The notes under the pieces are model-generated. The model had not been told where the DNA came from and made no database searches. It saw only the letters and a program-made list of their open reading frames with translations. A program made the position numbers and the translations under genes. DNA of 55,205 nucleotides from Nostoc favosum CHAB5714 (lineage in GTDB: Bacteria > Cyanobacteriota > Cyanobacteriia > Cyanobacteriales > Nostocaceae): assembly GCF_020829495.1 (NCBI RefSeq), contig NZ_JAIVFQ010000047.1:1-55205 (forward strand). The letters run 5' to 3'. The stretch's first letter is position 1. Each line of letters opens with the position of its first letter. Positions 17,164 through 27,023 of the stretch are shown here, one piece after another.

Positions 17164-17492
17164 AATTTCCTAGATTTTAAGTTCCAGTAAGAGGTTAACA
17201 GGCTCTAGCAGCCTGTGGTGAGTAGTAGAAAAAATTGGGTTCTCTAGTCAACACAATTTTCCTACAGTGAGGATGCTTGATTAGGGGCATACAGTTGTAC
17301 GCTTCTACACCCGATTCATTATGTTGCATGGATTTTTGAAAATGGAATAACACAATTAAATTGTTAAAAACTTTGGCTAATAGTCGCAACAAAAAAACCC
17401 GATTCTCGAAAAAATCGGGGATTTTCATTTAAATTAGATTAGATAGTCTCACTGATAGATAGTATGGAAAAAACCTACCTCTTCAATAAAGT
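17164..17492. other. Gap between the HAD and PEP-CTERM genes
   Basis: The gap contains the terminator at 17391-17419 and presumably the HAD-gene promoter. An open frame at 17195-17428 overlaps that terminator and has no family resemblance, so I do not call a gene. Confidence 0.5.
17391..17419 (-). terminator. Terminator of the PEP-CTERM gene
   Basis: CCCGATT (17398-17404) pairs with AATCGGG (17413-17419); on the minus strand it is followed by seven T (A-run 17391-17397). It lies about 75 bp past the stop at 17493. Confidence 0.8.
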
Positions 17493-18200
17493 TTATGAAT
17501 TGGACACCTTGAGCCAGCTTTTTTTGCGTTGTGACAACAGACAAAGCCCAGCAATTAAACCAACTCCAAGTGTGGTGGAGGGTTCAGGTACTGATTTAGC
17601 CTCTTCATAGTCATAAGTTACTGTGATACTTGCTTTGGCATAAGTATCAATATAGGATCTCATATTGCCCGATCCTGTAACTAGTGAGTCGGCTATAGCT
17701 GAGAACAAAAAGTCTATATTGCCATTACCAATTAAAGACTGCAATAATTGCGTATCAGTGAAAGTCTGGATACCAGATTGTGTGGCAGTTAAGTTAGAAA
17801 GAGTCTTTCCAGATGTGCCACCATAATCAGTGATGTTATCGTATCTGGCAACTTGGTAACTGGAAGTATATTGTGGATTCAGTCCCAATAATAACTGATT
17901 ATTTAGTTGTAAGCTCAATTGACTGCCAAGATTTACTGTGGCTTTACTTTGGGTTGGACTTCTATTTTCAAAACCTGCATTACCAAGTATGTCACCAGTA
18001 AATTCTATCTTTACACCTTGGAGTGTGCCGAGAGATGAGTTAAATTTTTGAATGCTCAAAGGTGCATCAATGATATCTGTAAACTCGTAATTAGTGGAAC
18101 TAGTGTACGAGAGAGAAGCTGCATTAGCTACTCCAGAAGTTGCAACAATTCCTGCCAAAGTTGCGGCAGCAGCTAGAGTGTTGAATAGTTTTGTTGTCAT
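17493..18200 (-). CDS. PEP-CTERM exported protein (choice-of-anchor E type)
   Basis: The protein has 235 residues. A Sec signal peptide (about 1-28, LAAAATLAGIVATSGVANA) is followed by a beta-rich domain (SLSYTSSTNYEFTDIIDAPL, SIQKFNSSLGTLQGVKIEF, ITVTYDYEEA) like choice-of-anchor E proteins. The C-terminus is a PEP-CTERM signal: VPEPSTTLGVGLIAGLCLL (from about 204), then the basic SQRKKS. Such proteins are sorted by an exosortase-like system and are linked to exopolysaccharide. It appears monocistronic with its own terminator. Confidence 0.85.
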   Translation of the reverse strand: MTTKLFNTLAAAATLAGIVATSGVANAASLSYTSSTNYEFTDIIDAPLSIQKFNSSLGTLQGVKIEFTGDILGNAGFENRSPTQSKATVNLGSQLSLQLNNQLLLGLNPQYTSSYQVARYDNITDYGGTSGKTLSNLTATQSGIQTFTDTQLLQSLIGNGNIDFLFSAIADSLVTGSGNMRSYIDTYAKASITVTYDYEEAKSVPEPSTTLGVGLIAGLCLLSQRKKSWLKVSNS

Positions 18201-18625
18201 GATGGAAGATGCTTTTCTGAAACGAATTATTACAGGATTGCTAACTTATTTTTAACTCTGAAATTTGGGTTATAGGCTGGATAAATACACGTAAACTAGT
18301 GTAAATTTTCCATGTTCAAATTCTTCGATAAATATACCTTTGTGTGGGTTTATATAAAGTTTTGTTAAGGTGAAGAAGCTTTGTAGGCTTTATATAAGGG
18401 TAATTATGTGGCGAATGTTTCTTTCTACTGACGTACTTATGCCTGCCAAAAGTTGGTTCTACTCGGCTTCCGTACTAAAGCTGCAAATGCGTAGACGTTA
18501 TGTAGTTTATAATTATACTTGTGAAGAATTGCTACGTAAAAACTGCGCTATTATCGCCAAAGCCAAACTGCATTAGCATCTGAAATTGCTAACTATGTGA
18601 CAAAGCTTCTGGCTAAAATAGGGCT
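18201..18625. other. Gap upstream of polA, no gene recognised
   Basis: The 425-bp AT-rich gap holds divergent promoters for the PEP-CTERM gene and polA. A possible 68-codon ORF (18370-18576) has no RBS or recognisable sequence. A direct repeat of GGCTTTATATAA/GGTTTATATAA (about 18347-18398) is visible. Confidence 0.45.
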
Positions 18626-21565
18626 ATGTCTGAAATCACTTCTGTAACTGCAACACGCCCCACGTTCATCCTCGTAGATGGACACTCCCTGGCTTATCGT
18701 TCATACTTTGCTTTCGCCAAAGGGCGAGATGGAGGACTGCGTACCAAAACGGGGATTCCTACCAGTATATGTTTTGGTTTTGTTAAGTGCCTGCTGGAGG
18801 TAATGGCAACACAACAGCCCCAAGCAATGGCGATCGCTTTTGATTTGGGTGAGGCCACTTTTCGCCACGAAGCTGACGATACTTATAAAGCTGATCGCAA
18901 AGAAACGCCAGAAGACTTCATTCCCGACTTAGCAAACCTGCATGAGTTGCTCAATGGCTTCAATCTACCAATTTTCACTGCCCCTGGTTACGAGGCAGAT
19001 GATGTTTTGGGAACCTTAGCACAGCAAGTAACTGCTGCTGGGTATAGGGTGAAGATTCTCACTGGCGATCGCGATTTATTTCAATTGATCGACTCTGACA
19101 AAGAAATCACTGTTCTGAATTTTAGTCCAGATGCCCTAAAACGCTCTACAAATAGCATCACGGAATTTGAAGCAGAACAAGTCAAAGAGAAGATGGGCGT
19201 TTTACCTTCACAAATTGTCGATTTTAAAGCTCTTTGTGGTGATAAATCAGATAATATTCCTGGTGTCAAGGGAATTGGCGAAAAGACAGCAGTGCAGCTG
19301 TTAAATACTTATGGTTCACTTGATAATATTTATGCTGCCTTAGATGAAATTAAAGGCGCAACTCAGAAAAAACTGGCAACGGGTAAAGAAGATGCTGAAA
19401 AGTCTCGCTATTTGGCAACCATAGTTTTAGATGTTGCTATAGAATTTGATTTAGAAAATTGCAAGTTAAAAGGGTTTGATACAAACGTCTTATCACCAAT
19501 TTTAGAAAAATTAGAATTCAAGTCTTTTTTAGGCAAAATCAACGACTTACAGCAACGTTTTGGTGGCAAATTTCAAGACAAACAAGAAGCCAAAACAGAG
19601 GCAATCAATCCCAATACTAACTCAGAATTAAGGGATGATGAAGATAATGATTTGTGGTTTTTCAGTGCTAGTGATACAGCCGCAGTTACACAACAATCTA
19701 CTTCCCCAATTACACCACGCATCATCAACACTGAAGCAAAATTAACTGAGTTGGTGAAACTTTTGCAAAAATTCACTAACCCAGAAACTCCCGTTGCTTG
19801 GGACACTGAAACCACCGATTTAGAACCAAGAGATGCTGAGTTAGTAGGAATTGGTTGCTGTTGGGGAACGGAACCAGATGAAGTAGCTTATATTCCTGTG
19901 GGGCACAAAACTGGGGAAAATTTGCATAAAGATTTGGTGCTAGAAACTTTACGCCCAATTCTCGAAAGTGCTGATTATCCCAAAGCTCTGCAAAATGCCA
20001 AATTTGACCGCTTAGTTCTAAAGTGTCAAGGAATTAATTTGGCGGGAGTAGTGTTTGATCCCATGCTGGCAAGTTACATTCTAAATCCCGATTCAAGTCA
20101 TAATTTGATGGATTTGTCGCAGCGATATTTGGGATTGATAGCAAAAAGTTATTTGGATTTAGTTCCTAAAGGCAAAACCATCGCTGATATAGATATTCCT
20201 GCCGTAGCAGATTACTGCGGTATGGATGCTTATTCTACCTTTGGCTTAGTGCCGAAATTGCGTGAAGAACTGGATAAAATTCCAACTTTGTCTAAGCTAT
20301 TAGTGGAAGTGGAACAGCCACTAGAAGCGGTTTTAGCCGAAATGGAATACACGGGTGTCCGTATTAATTCGGCTTATTTACAAGAACTTTCGCAGCATTT
20401 AGAAACTGAGTTAGCCAGGTTGAAAGAGGAAGCAACTGAAATAGCTGGGGAAAATTTTAACTTGGGTTCTCCGAAGCAATTGAGCCAAATTTTGTTTGAA
20501 AAGTTGGGGTTAAGCACTAGACATTCTCGTAAAATTCAAACGGGCTTCTCTACAGATGCAGCAACGCTGGAAAGACTTCAAGAAGATGATAACACTGGAT
20601 TTGTTGAGGCGATAATTGAGTATCGTACTCTATCTAAATTAAAGTCTACTTATGTTGATGCATTACCTGCATTGGTGCGTCCAGAGACACAGCGAGTGCA
20701 TACTGATTTTAATCAAGCAGCAACATCAACTGGTAGGTTATCTTCTTCTAATCCGAATTTGCAAAATATCCCCATTCGTACAGCTTTTAGTCGCCAAATT
20801 CGGAAGGCGTTTTTGCCAGAATCGGGTTGGTTAATGGTGGCTGCTGATTACTCACAAATTGAATTGCGGATTTTGGCTCATTTGAGTCAAGAGCCGATAT
20901 TAGTACAAGCATATCAGCAAAATGAAGATGTTCACACTGTTACGGCGCGGTTAGTGTTTGAAAAAGAAAATATAACCTCAGAAGAACGAGGGATAGCAAA
21001 AACTATCAATTTTGGCGTGATTTATGGAATGGGTTCTCTAAGGTTTTCGCGCTCAACTGGGATAGATAAGACCGTTGCCAATGAGTTCATTAAGCGGTTT
21101 AATGAACGGTATCCGAAAGTATTTGCATATTTGGAGCGAGTGAAAAAAGAAGCGATCGCTCTTGGTTATGTAGAAACTATTTTCGGTCGCCGTCGTTATT
21201 TTGACTTTACTAATAACAGTTTACGCAAATTAAAAGGCAGCAACCCAGAAGATATTGATCTGAGTAAATTGAAAAATTTGGGTGCTTATGATGCAGGTTT
21301 ACTACGCTCTGCTGCTAATGCACCAATTCAAGGTTCCAATGCTGATATTATCAAAATTGCAATGGTGAGATTGCATGAGGTTTTGAAGAACTATCAGGCG
21401 CGTTTGTTGTTGCAAGTTCACGATGAATTAGTGTTTGAAATTCCCCCTCATGAATGGGAAGAATTACAACCACAAATTAAGTCGGTGATGGAAAACGCAG
21501 TCCAGTTGAGTGTGCCGTTGCTGGTGGATGCGCGTGTGGGTGAAAATTGGATGGAGACGAAGTAA
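18626..21565 (+). CDS. polA: DNA polymerase I
   Basis: The protein has 979 residues and three complete modules. The 5'-3' exonuclease is at about 10-300 (FILVDGHSLAYRSYFAF, YEADDVLGTLAQQV, LTGDRDLFQL, CGDKSDNIPGVKGIGEKTA). The 3'-5' exonuclease is at about 365-570 with DTET (D393, E395) and DYCGMDAYSTF, so proofreading residues are present, unlike in Taq. The family A polymerase has motif A DYSQIELRILAHLS (D741), motif B RGIAKTINFGVIYGMG and motif C QVHDELVFE (D933). It acts in Okazaki fragment processing and repair. The acidic linker near 325-350 (NSELRDDEDNDLWFFS) is lineage-specific. Confidence 0.96.
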   Translation: MSEITSVTATRPTFILVDGHSLAYRSYFAFAKGRDGGLRTKTGIPTSICFGFVKCLLEVMATQQPQAMAIAFDLGEATFRHEADDTYKADRKETPEDFIPDLANLHELLNGFNLPIFTAPGYEADDVLGTLAQQVTAAGYRVKILTGDRDLFQLIDSDKEITVLNFSPDALKRSTNSITEFEAEQVKEKMGVLPSQIVDFKALCGDKSDNIPGVKGIGEKTAVQLLNTYGSLDNIYAALDEIKGATQKKLATGKEDAEKSRYLATIVLDVAIEFDLENCKLKGFDTNVLSPILEKLEFKSFLGKINDLQQRFGGKFQDKQEAKTEAINPNTNSELRDDEDNDLWFFSASDTAAVTQQSTSPITPRIINTEAKLTELVKLLQKFTNPETPVAWDTETTDLEPRDAELVGIGCCWGTEPDEVAYIPVGHKTGENLHKDLVLETLRPILESADYPKALQNAKFDRLVLKCQGINLAGVVFDPMLASYILNPDSSHNLMDLSQRYLGLIAKSYLDLVPKGKTIADIDIPAVADYCGMDAYSTFGLVPKLREELDKIPTLSKLLVEVEQPLEAVLAEMEYTGVRINSAYLQELSQHLETELARLKEEATEIAGENFNLGSPKQLSQILFEKLGLSTRHSRKIQTGFSTDAATLERLQEDDNTGFVEAIIEYRTLSKLKSTYVDALPALVRPETQRVHTDFNQAATSTGRLSSSNPNLQNIPIRTAFSRQIRKAFLPESGWLMVAADYSQIELRILAHLSQEPILVQAYQQNEDVHTVTARLVFEKENITSEERGIAKTINFGVIYGMGSLRFSRSTGIDKTVANEFIKRFNERYPKVFAYLERVKKEAIALGYVETIFGRRRYFDFTNNSLRKLKGSNPEDIDLSKLKNLGAYDAGLLRSAANAPIQGSNADIIKIAMVRLHEVLKNYQARLLLQVHDELVFEIPPHEWEELQPQIKSVMENAVQLSVPLLVDARVGENWMETK

Positions 21566-21834
21566 GGGATTTCTAAAAAATAAATTATCTAAGAAGACGA
21601 ACCACAGAGGCGCAGAGAGCGCAAAGAAAGGAAGATGAGAGAGGATTGTTGTATAAGATTTTTGGATGTTTTTTAATTTGGAAGTCCCTAAGTTGAACTT
21701 TGAGCAGACTTTTAGCTAGAAAAGTGTCAATCAGTTTAGTTGAAAATTTAAAACTCTGATTTATATCAAGTTGATAAAATAATCAAGAGTCAAAAGTATC
21801 GACTCTTGATGATGGAGTAGGCAATAGTTAAGAA
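21566..21834. other. Gap between polA and psb27 (convergent), with repeat fragments
   Basis: It contains ACCACAGAGGCGCAGAGAGC (about 21601), a widespread repeat also found near 40925 and 52390, and TTTGGAAGTCCCTAAGTTG (about 21678), which matches the palindromic repeat at 52118-52171. No gene is seen. Confidence 0.5.
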
Positions 21835-22233
21835 TTAACCGCCACGCTTCAGTGCTACTTCTACCTGCTGTAACTCCTTCTCTAAACGATTTTTGAGTTT
21901 TTCGGGTACGGCACGATTTGGGTAAGAACTGTAGTGTCCAGCCAGGGAGTTGAGGGCTGTTCGCATGGTTGTAAAGGAGCCAAGACCAGAAACAGAGTTA
22001 ACTCGCTGATAGCGAGCTGAAAAGTCATTAATTTTTTGACGTGCTTCTGCTTGAACTGCTGCTTTTTCTGGTGAATCTTGTGATATATCCAGAGCTTGTC
22101 TCATAACATTGACCACAGCTAAGGTGTCTTGGCGATAATCCCCAGTCAAACTATCTGGACTGCCAGAACAGCCCATTAAGCCGATAGATACAACCAAAAC
22201 CAGCGCAAGCAAACGCGACCAATAGCGCTTCAT
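21835..22233 (-). CDS. psb27: Photosystem II repair lipoprotein Psb27
   Basis: From ATG 22233 the protein has 132 residues: basic N-terminus MKRYWSR, hydrophobic core, lipobox GLMGC (C22), then the four-helix Psb27 domain (TGDYRQDTLAVVNVMRQALD, RQKINDFSARYQRVN, SFTTMRTALNSLAGHYSSYP, PEKLKNRLEKELQQVEVALK). It binds CP43 on the lumenal side during PSII assembly and repair. An ATG at 22239 would add MH. The longer frame upstream is translated STRR and is not real. The region just upstream (22290-22440) is repeat, so the promoter must be within about 60 bp or inside the repeat. Confidence 0.92.
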   Translation of the reverse strand: MKRYWSRLLALVLVVSIGLMGCSGSPDSLTGDYRQDTLAVVNVMRQALDISQDSPEKAAVQAEARQKINDFSARYQRVNSVSGLGSFTTMRTALNSLAGHYSSYPNRAVPEKLKNRLEKELQQVEVALKRGG

Positions 22234-22289
22234 ATGCATTAAGTAAAAGAATACGTAAATCAACGTCCATCGTATCTTGGATTGGTAAC

Positions 22290-22440
22290 TTGGGGAATGG
22301 GGAGTGGGGAGTGGGGAGTGGGGAGTGGGGGAGCAGGGGAGGATGAGGGAGATGAGGGAGATGAGGGAGACAAGGCGAATAATCAATGCCCAATGCCCAA
22401 TGCCCAATGCCCAATGACTAATGACTAATGACTAATGACT
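22290..22440. repeat. Composite STRR block between cofH and psb27
   Basis: The block runs GGGGAGT units, GATGAGGGA units, the linker GAGGGAGACAAGGCGAATAA, CCCAATG heptamers and ACTAATG heptamers. It shares order and linker with 15556-15665. The last ACTAATG heptamers supply the final codons and stop of cofH. Confidence 0.88.
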
Positions 22441-23570
22441 TTTTGATAAAAAGTATTGCGTTGTTGGTAAGGTCTTCCTAAAGAAGCGATCGCACCTTCC
22501 AAGGTTTCCACTTCCATACACGTACCACCCAAAGCACCTGCCATTGTGGTAATATGCTCCTCCATCAATGTGCCACCGATATCGTTACAACCCCAAACTA
22601 AGGCTTCCGTTGCACCTGCAAGCCCCAGTTTTACCCAACTCTGCTGATGGTTAGGAATCCAATTACCTAAGTAAATCCGCGCCACAGCGCCTAGCAGCAG
22701 TGCATCACTCAAAACTGGTTGATCGCGTCCGACACGGCGACGTAAGGGTTTGGGCGCTTCTTGCCCAACGAAGGGTAATAAAATAAACTCTGTGATCCTT
22801 GCTGGATATCCCTGATTAATGGCGGTTTTTTGGAGCGATCGCAATTTTTCTAAATGCCCGATTTGCTGTTCGTGGGTTTCAATATGTCCAGATAACATGG
22901 TGCTGGTGGTATGCAAGCCTAATTTGTGAGCGGTGCTGACAATTTCTAGCCAAGTGGCTGTGTTAATCTTCTCTGGACACAATATCCGCCTTACTTCATC
23001 GTCTAACACTTCAGCTGCTGTTCCCGGCATTGAGCCAACACCAGCATCGCGCAAAGCAGCAATGACATCAGCATACCCAAGTCCGTCAAGTCTGGCGATA
23101 AATTCCACTTCTTGGGGAGAAAAAGCATGTAAATGTATCTGGGGAAATTCCTGTTTGATGGTTTCTACAACCTTGAGATAATAGGGCAAAGATTTACCAT
23201 TTATCTGTGCTTGTGGATTTAATCCGCCCTGCATACAGATTTCCGTCGCACCCCGTTGCACTGCATCTGTCGCTTTTTCCAAAATTTGCGCCGAATCTAA
23301 CCAGTATGCACCAACATCACCATCATCTCGACGGAAAGCACAAAAACTACAGTGCTGCTCACAAATATTAGTAAAGTTGATATTACGATTAATTACATAA
23401 GTAACCGTATCGCCTGCTTGAGTGTGGCGGAGTGTATCGGATGTAGCACGTATAGCTGCGATCGCCTCCGGGTCAGTTTGTTGTAACAACACCACTCCCT
23501 CTTCGAGGGATAAGTCGTATCCCATCAAGGCACGGTCAAGAATTTTTTCAACAGTAATTTTTGTCAGCAT
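22425..23570 (-). CDS. cofH: CofH, FO synthase subunit 2 (radical SAM)
   Basis: The protein has 381 residues. The radical SAM cluster motif is C70-x3-C74-x2-C77 (NICEQHCSFCAF). Other family marks are AGDTVTYVINRNINFTN, ICMQGGLNPQ, HAFSPQEVEF, LRDAGVGSMPGTAAEVLDDE and TTSTMLSGHIE, and the C-terminal EEHITTMAGA. CofH joins 5-amino-6-ribitylaminouracil to tyrosine to form the deazaflavin FO precursor used in photolyase and F420. The partner CofG is not in the window. The last residues VISH and the TAG stop are encoded by an STRR heptamer array, so the natural C-terminus has been replaced. Confidence 0.93.
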   Translation of the reverse strand: MLTKITVEKILDRALMGYDLSLEEGVVLLQQTDPEAIAAIRATSDTLRHTQAGDTVTYVINRNINFTNICEQHCSFCAFRRDDGDVGAYWLDSAQILEKATDAVQRGATEICMQGGLNPQAQINGKSLPYYLKVVETIKQEFPQIHLHAFSPQEVEFIARLDGLGYADVIAALRDAGVGSMPGTAAEVLDDEVRRILCPEKINTATWLEIVSTAHKLGLHTTSTMLSGHIETHEQQIGHLEKLRSLQKTAINQGYPARITEFILLPFVGQEAPKPLRRRVGRDQPVLSDALLLGAVARIYLGNWIPNHQQSWVKLGLAGATEALVWGCNDIGGTLMEEHITTMAGALGGTCMEVETLEGAIASLGRPYQQRNTFYQKVISH

Positions 23571-23674
23571 TACTTTCTTAACTTCTGAGTAAATCTTAAT
23601 TTTATGCTCTTGGAAATAATAAAATTCTACTTAATAAATACACCAAGCTCAGAAGAATCTCAGTCATATAAAAT

Positions 23675-25276
23675 TTAGCTGCTTTTCTGTTCTAGCCGCC
23701 ACAGCCTACTATACTGGAAAACCTCGACTAGTTTGTATTTATTCTCAAGCTCATATCTCAATTCTTTAGAAGGATTATAAAAAAATACCTCACTGAAACT
23801 GTCAGGAATATTTGGCATACTTGGTTCAATTACCAATTGCATCTGCACTTGAGTATCTAACAGATTAATTAGAGACATTATATCCCCAATATTTAGAGAA
23901 TAATTACTACTAATTAATAGTGGCTTATTAGCTTTATTGATGATGCGAGCTATTTGAGGATTGGCATGGCTGCTTTTATTCCACCATGTCTCGGCTTGAG
24001 AACTGACGGCACAAGATACAACTCCACTGGAAATTACTACTACCATTACTAATTGCCAAAATTTGCGGGCTATTAACTTAGAAGAAATAATTTGACCCGC
24101 CAGCAAGTAAGCAACAGCTAGCTGAACGCCTACATAAGACGGAATGACATATCTAGCTCGCAGGCTGACCTTACCTCCAATAATCAAATCAGGCAATATG
24201 AGAGCTAAAGCAGGTACTCCACTTAAGATAAAAACAAATAACCAAACTCGTGTTCCTGCTTGACGATAAAGAAATAAGAATGAGTATATTACCAAGATTA
24301 GTAGTAAGGGAATTAAAAATCGACCCCAGCGCAAAACTGGCAAATTCAAATCTGGAAAAAATGGTTCGTAGCGCCAAAAATCAGCAAATAAATAGCTAAT
24401 ATTGCTAATCCAACCAGAAACCAAAGCTGACACAGATTGCCTGGCTTGAGCGCTGGTTGTTGTGCGGTGAATTTCAGACAAGCTATTAATAACAGTTAAA
24501 ATCCAAGGAACGAAAGCTAAAAACCCGACACTAGTTGCTATTAGATAAGCTTTAACCGTTTTGGTGAATCGAAAGCTTTCAATGGCAAATACATAAATAG
24601 CGTGGGCGATCGCTACCAACGCAGAAAACAAAAAGGTGTACAATCCTAGTGCCACTGTTACTGCATAAATCCCCCAAAGGTGCTTGCTACCCAGTCTTAT
24701 TGCTCGCAGCAGTACAGCACTCCCTAGCAAAGTAGTCACCATCCACAAACTCAACTCCCTTGCCTCTTGGGCGTACAGCACATTGAAGGGCGAGACTGTT
24801 AGAAAAGCTACGCTTATCCATGCTGTTATGGGTGACTGAAATAATTCTAAGCACAGCCAATAAATGCAAGGAAAGGCTATTAAGCTAATTATGGCTGACA
24901 AGCTTCTCGTAGTCGCTACTGAATTGCCAAAAAACTGCATCCATAATCTAAGCATCACGTAATAAAGTGGAGGATGCTGGGCATCTTCCACCGCCAAAGA
25001 GTTGATTGTATTGATTAAACCTTTTTCAGAATTAGGCTGTTGATATTTTTGTATATCTCCAACAGCAAACACACGCCCATTAAACACTTGCTGAACAAAT
25101 TCTGTCTTAGTGTAACCAGAAATTCTTAATGAGGTATAAGCTTCATCATGCCAGTAGACTTTTCGATCTAGATAGGCGAAGCGAAAAAATATCCCTAATA
25201 TTAACAAAATAATAATTAAAAATCGTAGCCCAATAGGAGGAAAATATTTCGCAATTAATGATTGTCTGTTTATCAT
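23675..25276 (-). CDS. Glycosyltransferase family 39-like polytopic membrane protein
   Basis: The protein has 533 residues. It starts with a TM helix, then YLDRKVYWHDEAYTSLRISG, where the Asp-Glu in the first periplasmic loop is the catalytic pattern of GT39/ArnT/PMT-type transferases. Roughly ten further TM helices follow, with DAQHPPLYYVMLRLW (substrate loop) and PFNVLYAQEARELSLWM. A C-terminal soluble portion (about 440-530) follows. These enzymes transfer sugars from polyprenyl-phosphate carriers. The acceptor is unknown and the gene stands alone. Confidence 0.82.
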   Translation of the reverse strand: MINRQSLIAKYFPPIGLRFLIIILLILGIFFRFAYLDRKVYWHDEAYTSLRISGYTKTEFVQQVFNGRVFAVGDIQKYQQPNSEKGLINTINSLAVEDAQHPPLYYVMLRLWMQFFGNSVATTRSLSAIISLIAFPCIYWLCLELFQSPITAWISVAFLTVSPFNVLYAQEARELSLWMVTTLLGSAVLLRAIRLGSKHLWGIYAVTVALGLYTFLFSALVAIAHAIYVFAIESFRFTKTVKAYLIATSVGFLAFVPWILTVINSLSEIHRTTTSAQARQSVSALVSGWISNISYLFADFWRYEPFFPDLNLPVLRWGRFLIPLLLILVIYSFLFLYRQAGTRVWLFVFILSGVPALALILPDLIIGGKVSLRARYVIPSYVGVQLAVAYLLAGQIISSKLIARKFWQLVMVVVISSGVVSCAVSSQAETWWNKSSHANPQIARIINKANKPLLISSNYSLNIGDIMSLINLLDTQVQMQLVIEPSMPNIPDSFSEVFFYNPSKELRYELENKYKLVEVFQYSRLWRLEQKSS

Positions 25277-25517
25277 AGATATTTAACTATACCGTAGATT
25301 GAGGTTTCATGAAGTCAAGTAACAGAGTTTATAAAGCAGTTGTTTAGATGTTTAGAATTAATCAATTCCAAAACCGTTGCAATCATATAGATCAGCTTTT
25401 AATTAAAAATAATATAGCAATTAAGGGAGTTTGTAGTAAGGGACAAAGCCGCTTACTACAAGCCAATCCAATTTATTTGACATTGCGTAATGTAGTTTGA
25501 TTTCTTCTTACCCATTT

Positions 25518-25695
25518 ATATCATGTCCGCTTGATTGCTTATTAAACCCGAAGAACCCCACCCCGACAATCGTCGCTTTGTCTCCCCTCCCCGCTCTTCG
25601 GGAGGGGTTGGGGGTGGGGTTATTTTATTATGGGTAATTATCCGAACTTGATATAATGACTGTGGTTAGTATAACTAATTATGCGGACATGATAT
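25518..25695. mobile_element. MITE-like element with TIR ATATCATGTCCGC (copy 1)
   Basis: The ends ATATCATGTCCGC and GCGGACATGATAT are perfect inverted repeats. Inside, AAACCCGAAGAACCCCACCCC and a GGGAGGGG/CCCCTCCC hairpin, then TAACTAATTAT before the right end. A second copy with the same ends and internal landmarks is at 43086-43234. The rest of the 25277-25853 gap has no gene. Confidence 0.75.
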
Positions 25696-25853
25696 TACTT
25701 AATGCATATTGTTATATTGGCTGCAATTCTCACTAAAAGACTGATACAGCAGAATTCAGAATTGAGAATACAGAATTCAGGAGTAAAACACGCTTTATAC
25801 CTGGATAACAGACTTAGCTTGTGTACCTCACCAACTTGAAATCTGCTGTATTA

Positions 25854-27023
25854 CTAATTTCCCCCTGCTTGTGGTGTTCGTCGGTGCTGTATTAACAATC
25901 CAATCGCCATACCAATGCCGACAAAGGCTGTAAAGTAGAATAAACCAATCAATCGGATATAAATTGGTGGTGCGATCGCTTCAACTTCAACTTCTTGTGC
26001 TACCTTCATTGGTGCAAATTGACGGCTAGATCCTGGTAGAGGAGTTGCTTCCACCTCGATTTTGTGGGGTGAACCATCAAAAAATTGTTCTAGCCATGTT
26101 AACTTCCCTTGTTCGTCGGGAATACCTTTGTAGTCAAAGACTGTTAAATTATGTTCTGTGGCGATCGCTTTCACCTGCAACGCTACATCCCTGATAGGTT
26201 GTGCGGTTGCGCTATCTTTCACTTGTAGCGCTAAATTCGCAAGTTTTCCTACAGTTGCGTTTTTATCTCCCTCAAGGTTAATTTCCAATCCCTGAGATTT
26301 TTGAGATGATGGTGCGATAGCTTCGGTACTAGTTGAGTGGTGTTCGCTGCCATGAGCTTCGGCAACTTCTGCACTAATGTTGATAACTAATAGGGTTACT
26401 ATAGCCACCACTGTTAATGCACTTAATAAAAGGCGGACTGACTGTGGTGCAATTTCTCCTTGTTGTAGTTCTTCTTGTCCGCCAATAACCCAACCACCCA
26501 ATAATCCAAGTGATAGTAAAATAGCTGCAATAACAACAAAATATTTATATTTAATTGGATTTTCCCGGACATTCAGATTTAAAGTTTGCTGATATGGAGC
26601 AAAAGCATTTGCTACCAAAGGTGACACATTCACCCGCAATTGATAATTACCACGGATGGGTAACATCTGCTGAATTTCTAGCTTACCATCAGGTGCAGCG
26701 GCATCCATTTGCAGCAATTTTGTTCCCTCAACAATGGGGAAATCTGTTGTTAACCAAGGATTCCGATTAGGCGTCAGAATTTGTAAGCTAATTTTGGTAT
26801 TTTCTAACGATTTACCCGCAGCATCAACAGCTTGTAACGTCAGGGTAACGGGAGATTGTGGTTTTTCTGCCTCTGCTTCAAAGGGGAGAATACGTTCTAA
26901 AGGTGGATTGGTGGAGAGTAGCACTCTAGATGTAGGAATTTGGGAACTTCCCACAAAGGAAAAAAGAACTGATAAAGTGACGCAAACAGCGCTGATAACT
27001 CCAAAAAATCGATATTTTTTCAT
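25854..27023 (-). CDS. Unknown membrane protein with two extracytoplasmic domains
   Basis: The protein has 389 residues. There is an N-terminal TM/signal, a soluble beta-rich domain (about 40-160: SPVTLTLQAVDAAGKSLENT, GNYQLRVNVSPL), two TM helices (about 165-220), a His-rich loop EAHGSEHHSTST, a second Ig-like or beta-sandwich domain (about 250-350) and a final TM helix ending in QHRRTPQAGGN. I do not recognise the family. The two adhesin-like domains resemble FixH/YtkA-type or CopC-like folds that handle metal or gas ligands, which would suit the CbtB, multicopper oxidase and FTR1 neighbours. Function is not assignable. Confidence 0.7.
   Translation of the reverse strand: MKKYRFFGVISAVCVTLSVLFSFVGSSQIPTSRVLLSTNPPLERILPFEAEAEKPQSPVTLTLQAVDAAGKSLENTKISLQILTPNRNPWLTTDFPIVEGTKLLQMDAAAPDGKLEIQQMLPIRGNYQLRVNVSPLVANAFAPYQQTLNLNVRENPIKYKYFVVIAAILLSLGLLGGWVIGGQEELQQGEIAPQSVRLLLSALTVVAIVTLLVINISAEVAEAHGSEHHSTSTEAIAPSSQKSQGLEINLEGDKNATVGKLANLALQVKDSATAQPIRDVALQVKAIATEHNLTVFDYKGIPDEQGKLTWLEQFFDGSPHKIEVEATPLPGSSRQFAPMKVAQEVEVEAIAPPIYIRLIGLFYFTAFVGIGMAIGLLIQHRRTPQAGGN

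Noticed and set aside
18370..18576. 68-codon ORF upstream of polA
   Set aside because: No RBS, no recognisable domain, and an amino acid make-up typical of random AT-rich DNA.
22234..22407. N-terminal extension of Psb27 (58 residues)
   Set aside because: It is translated STRR; the lipoprotein signal starts at MKRYWSR (22233).
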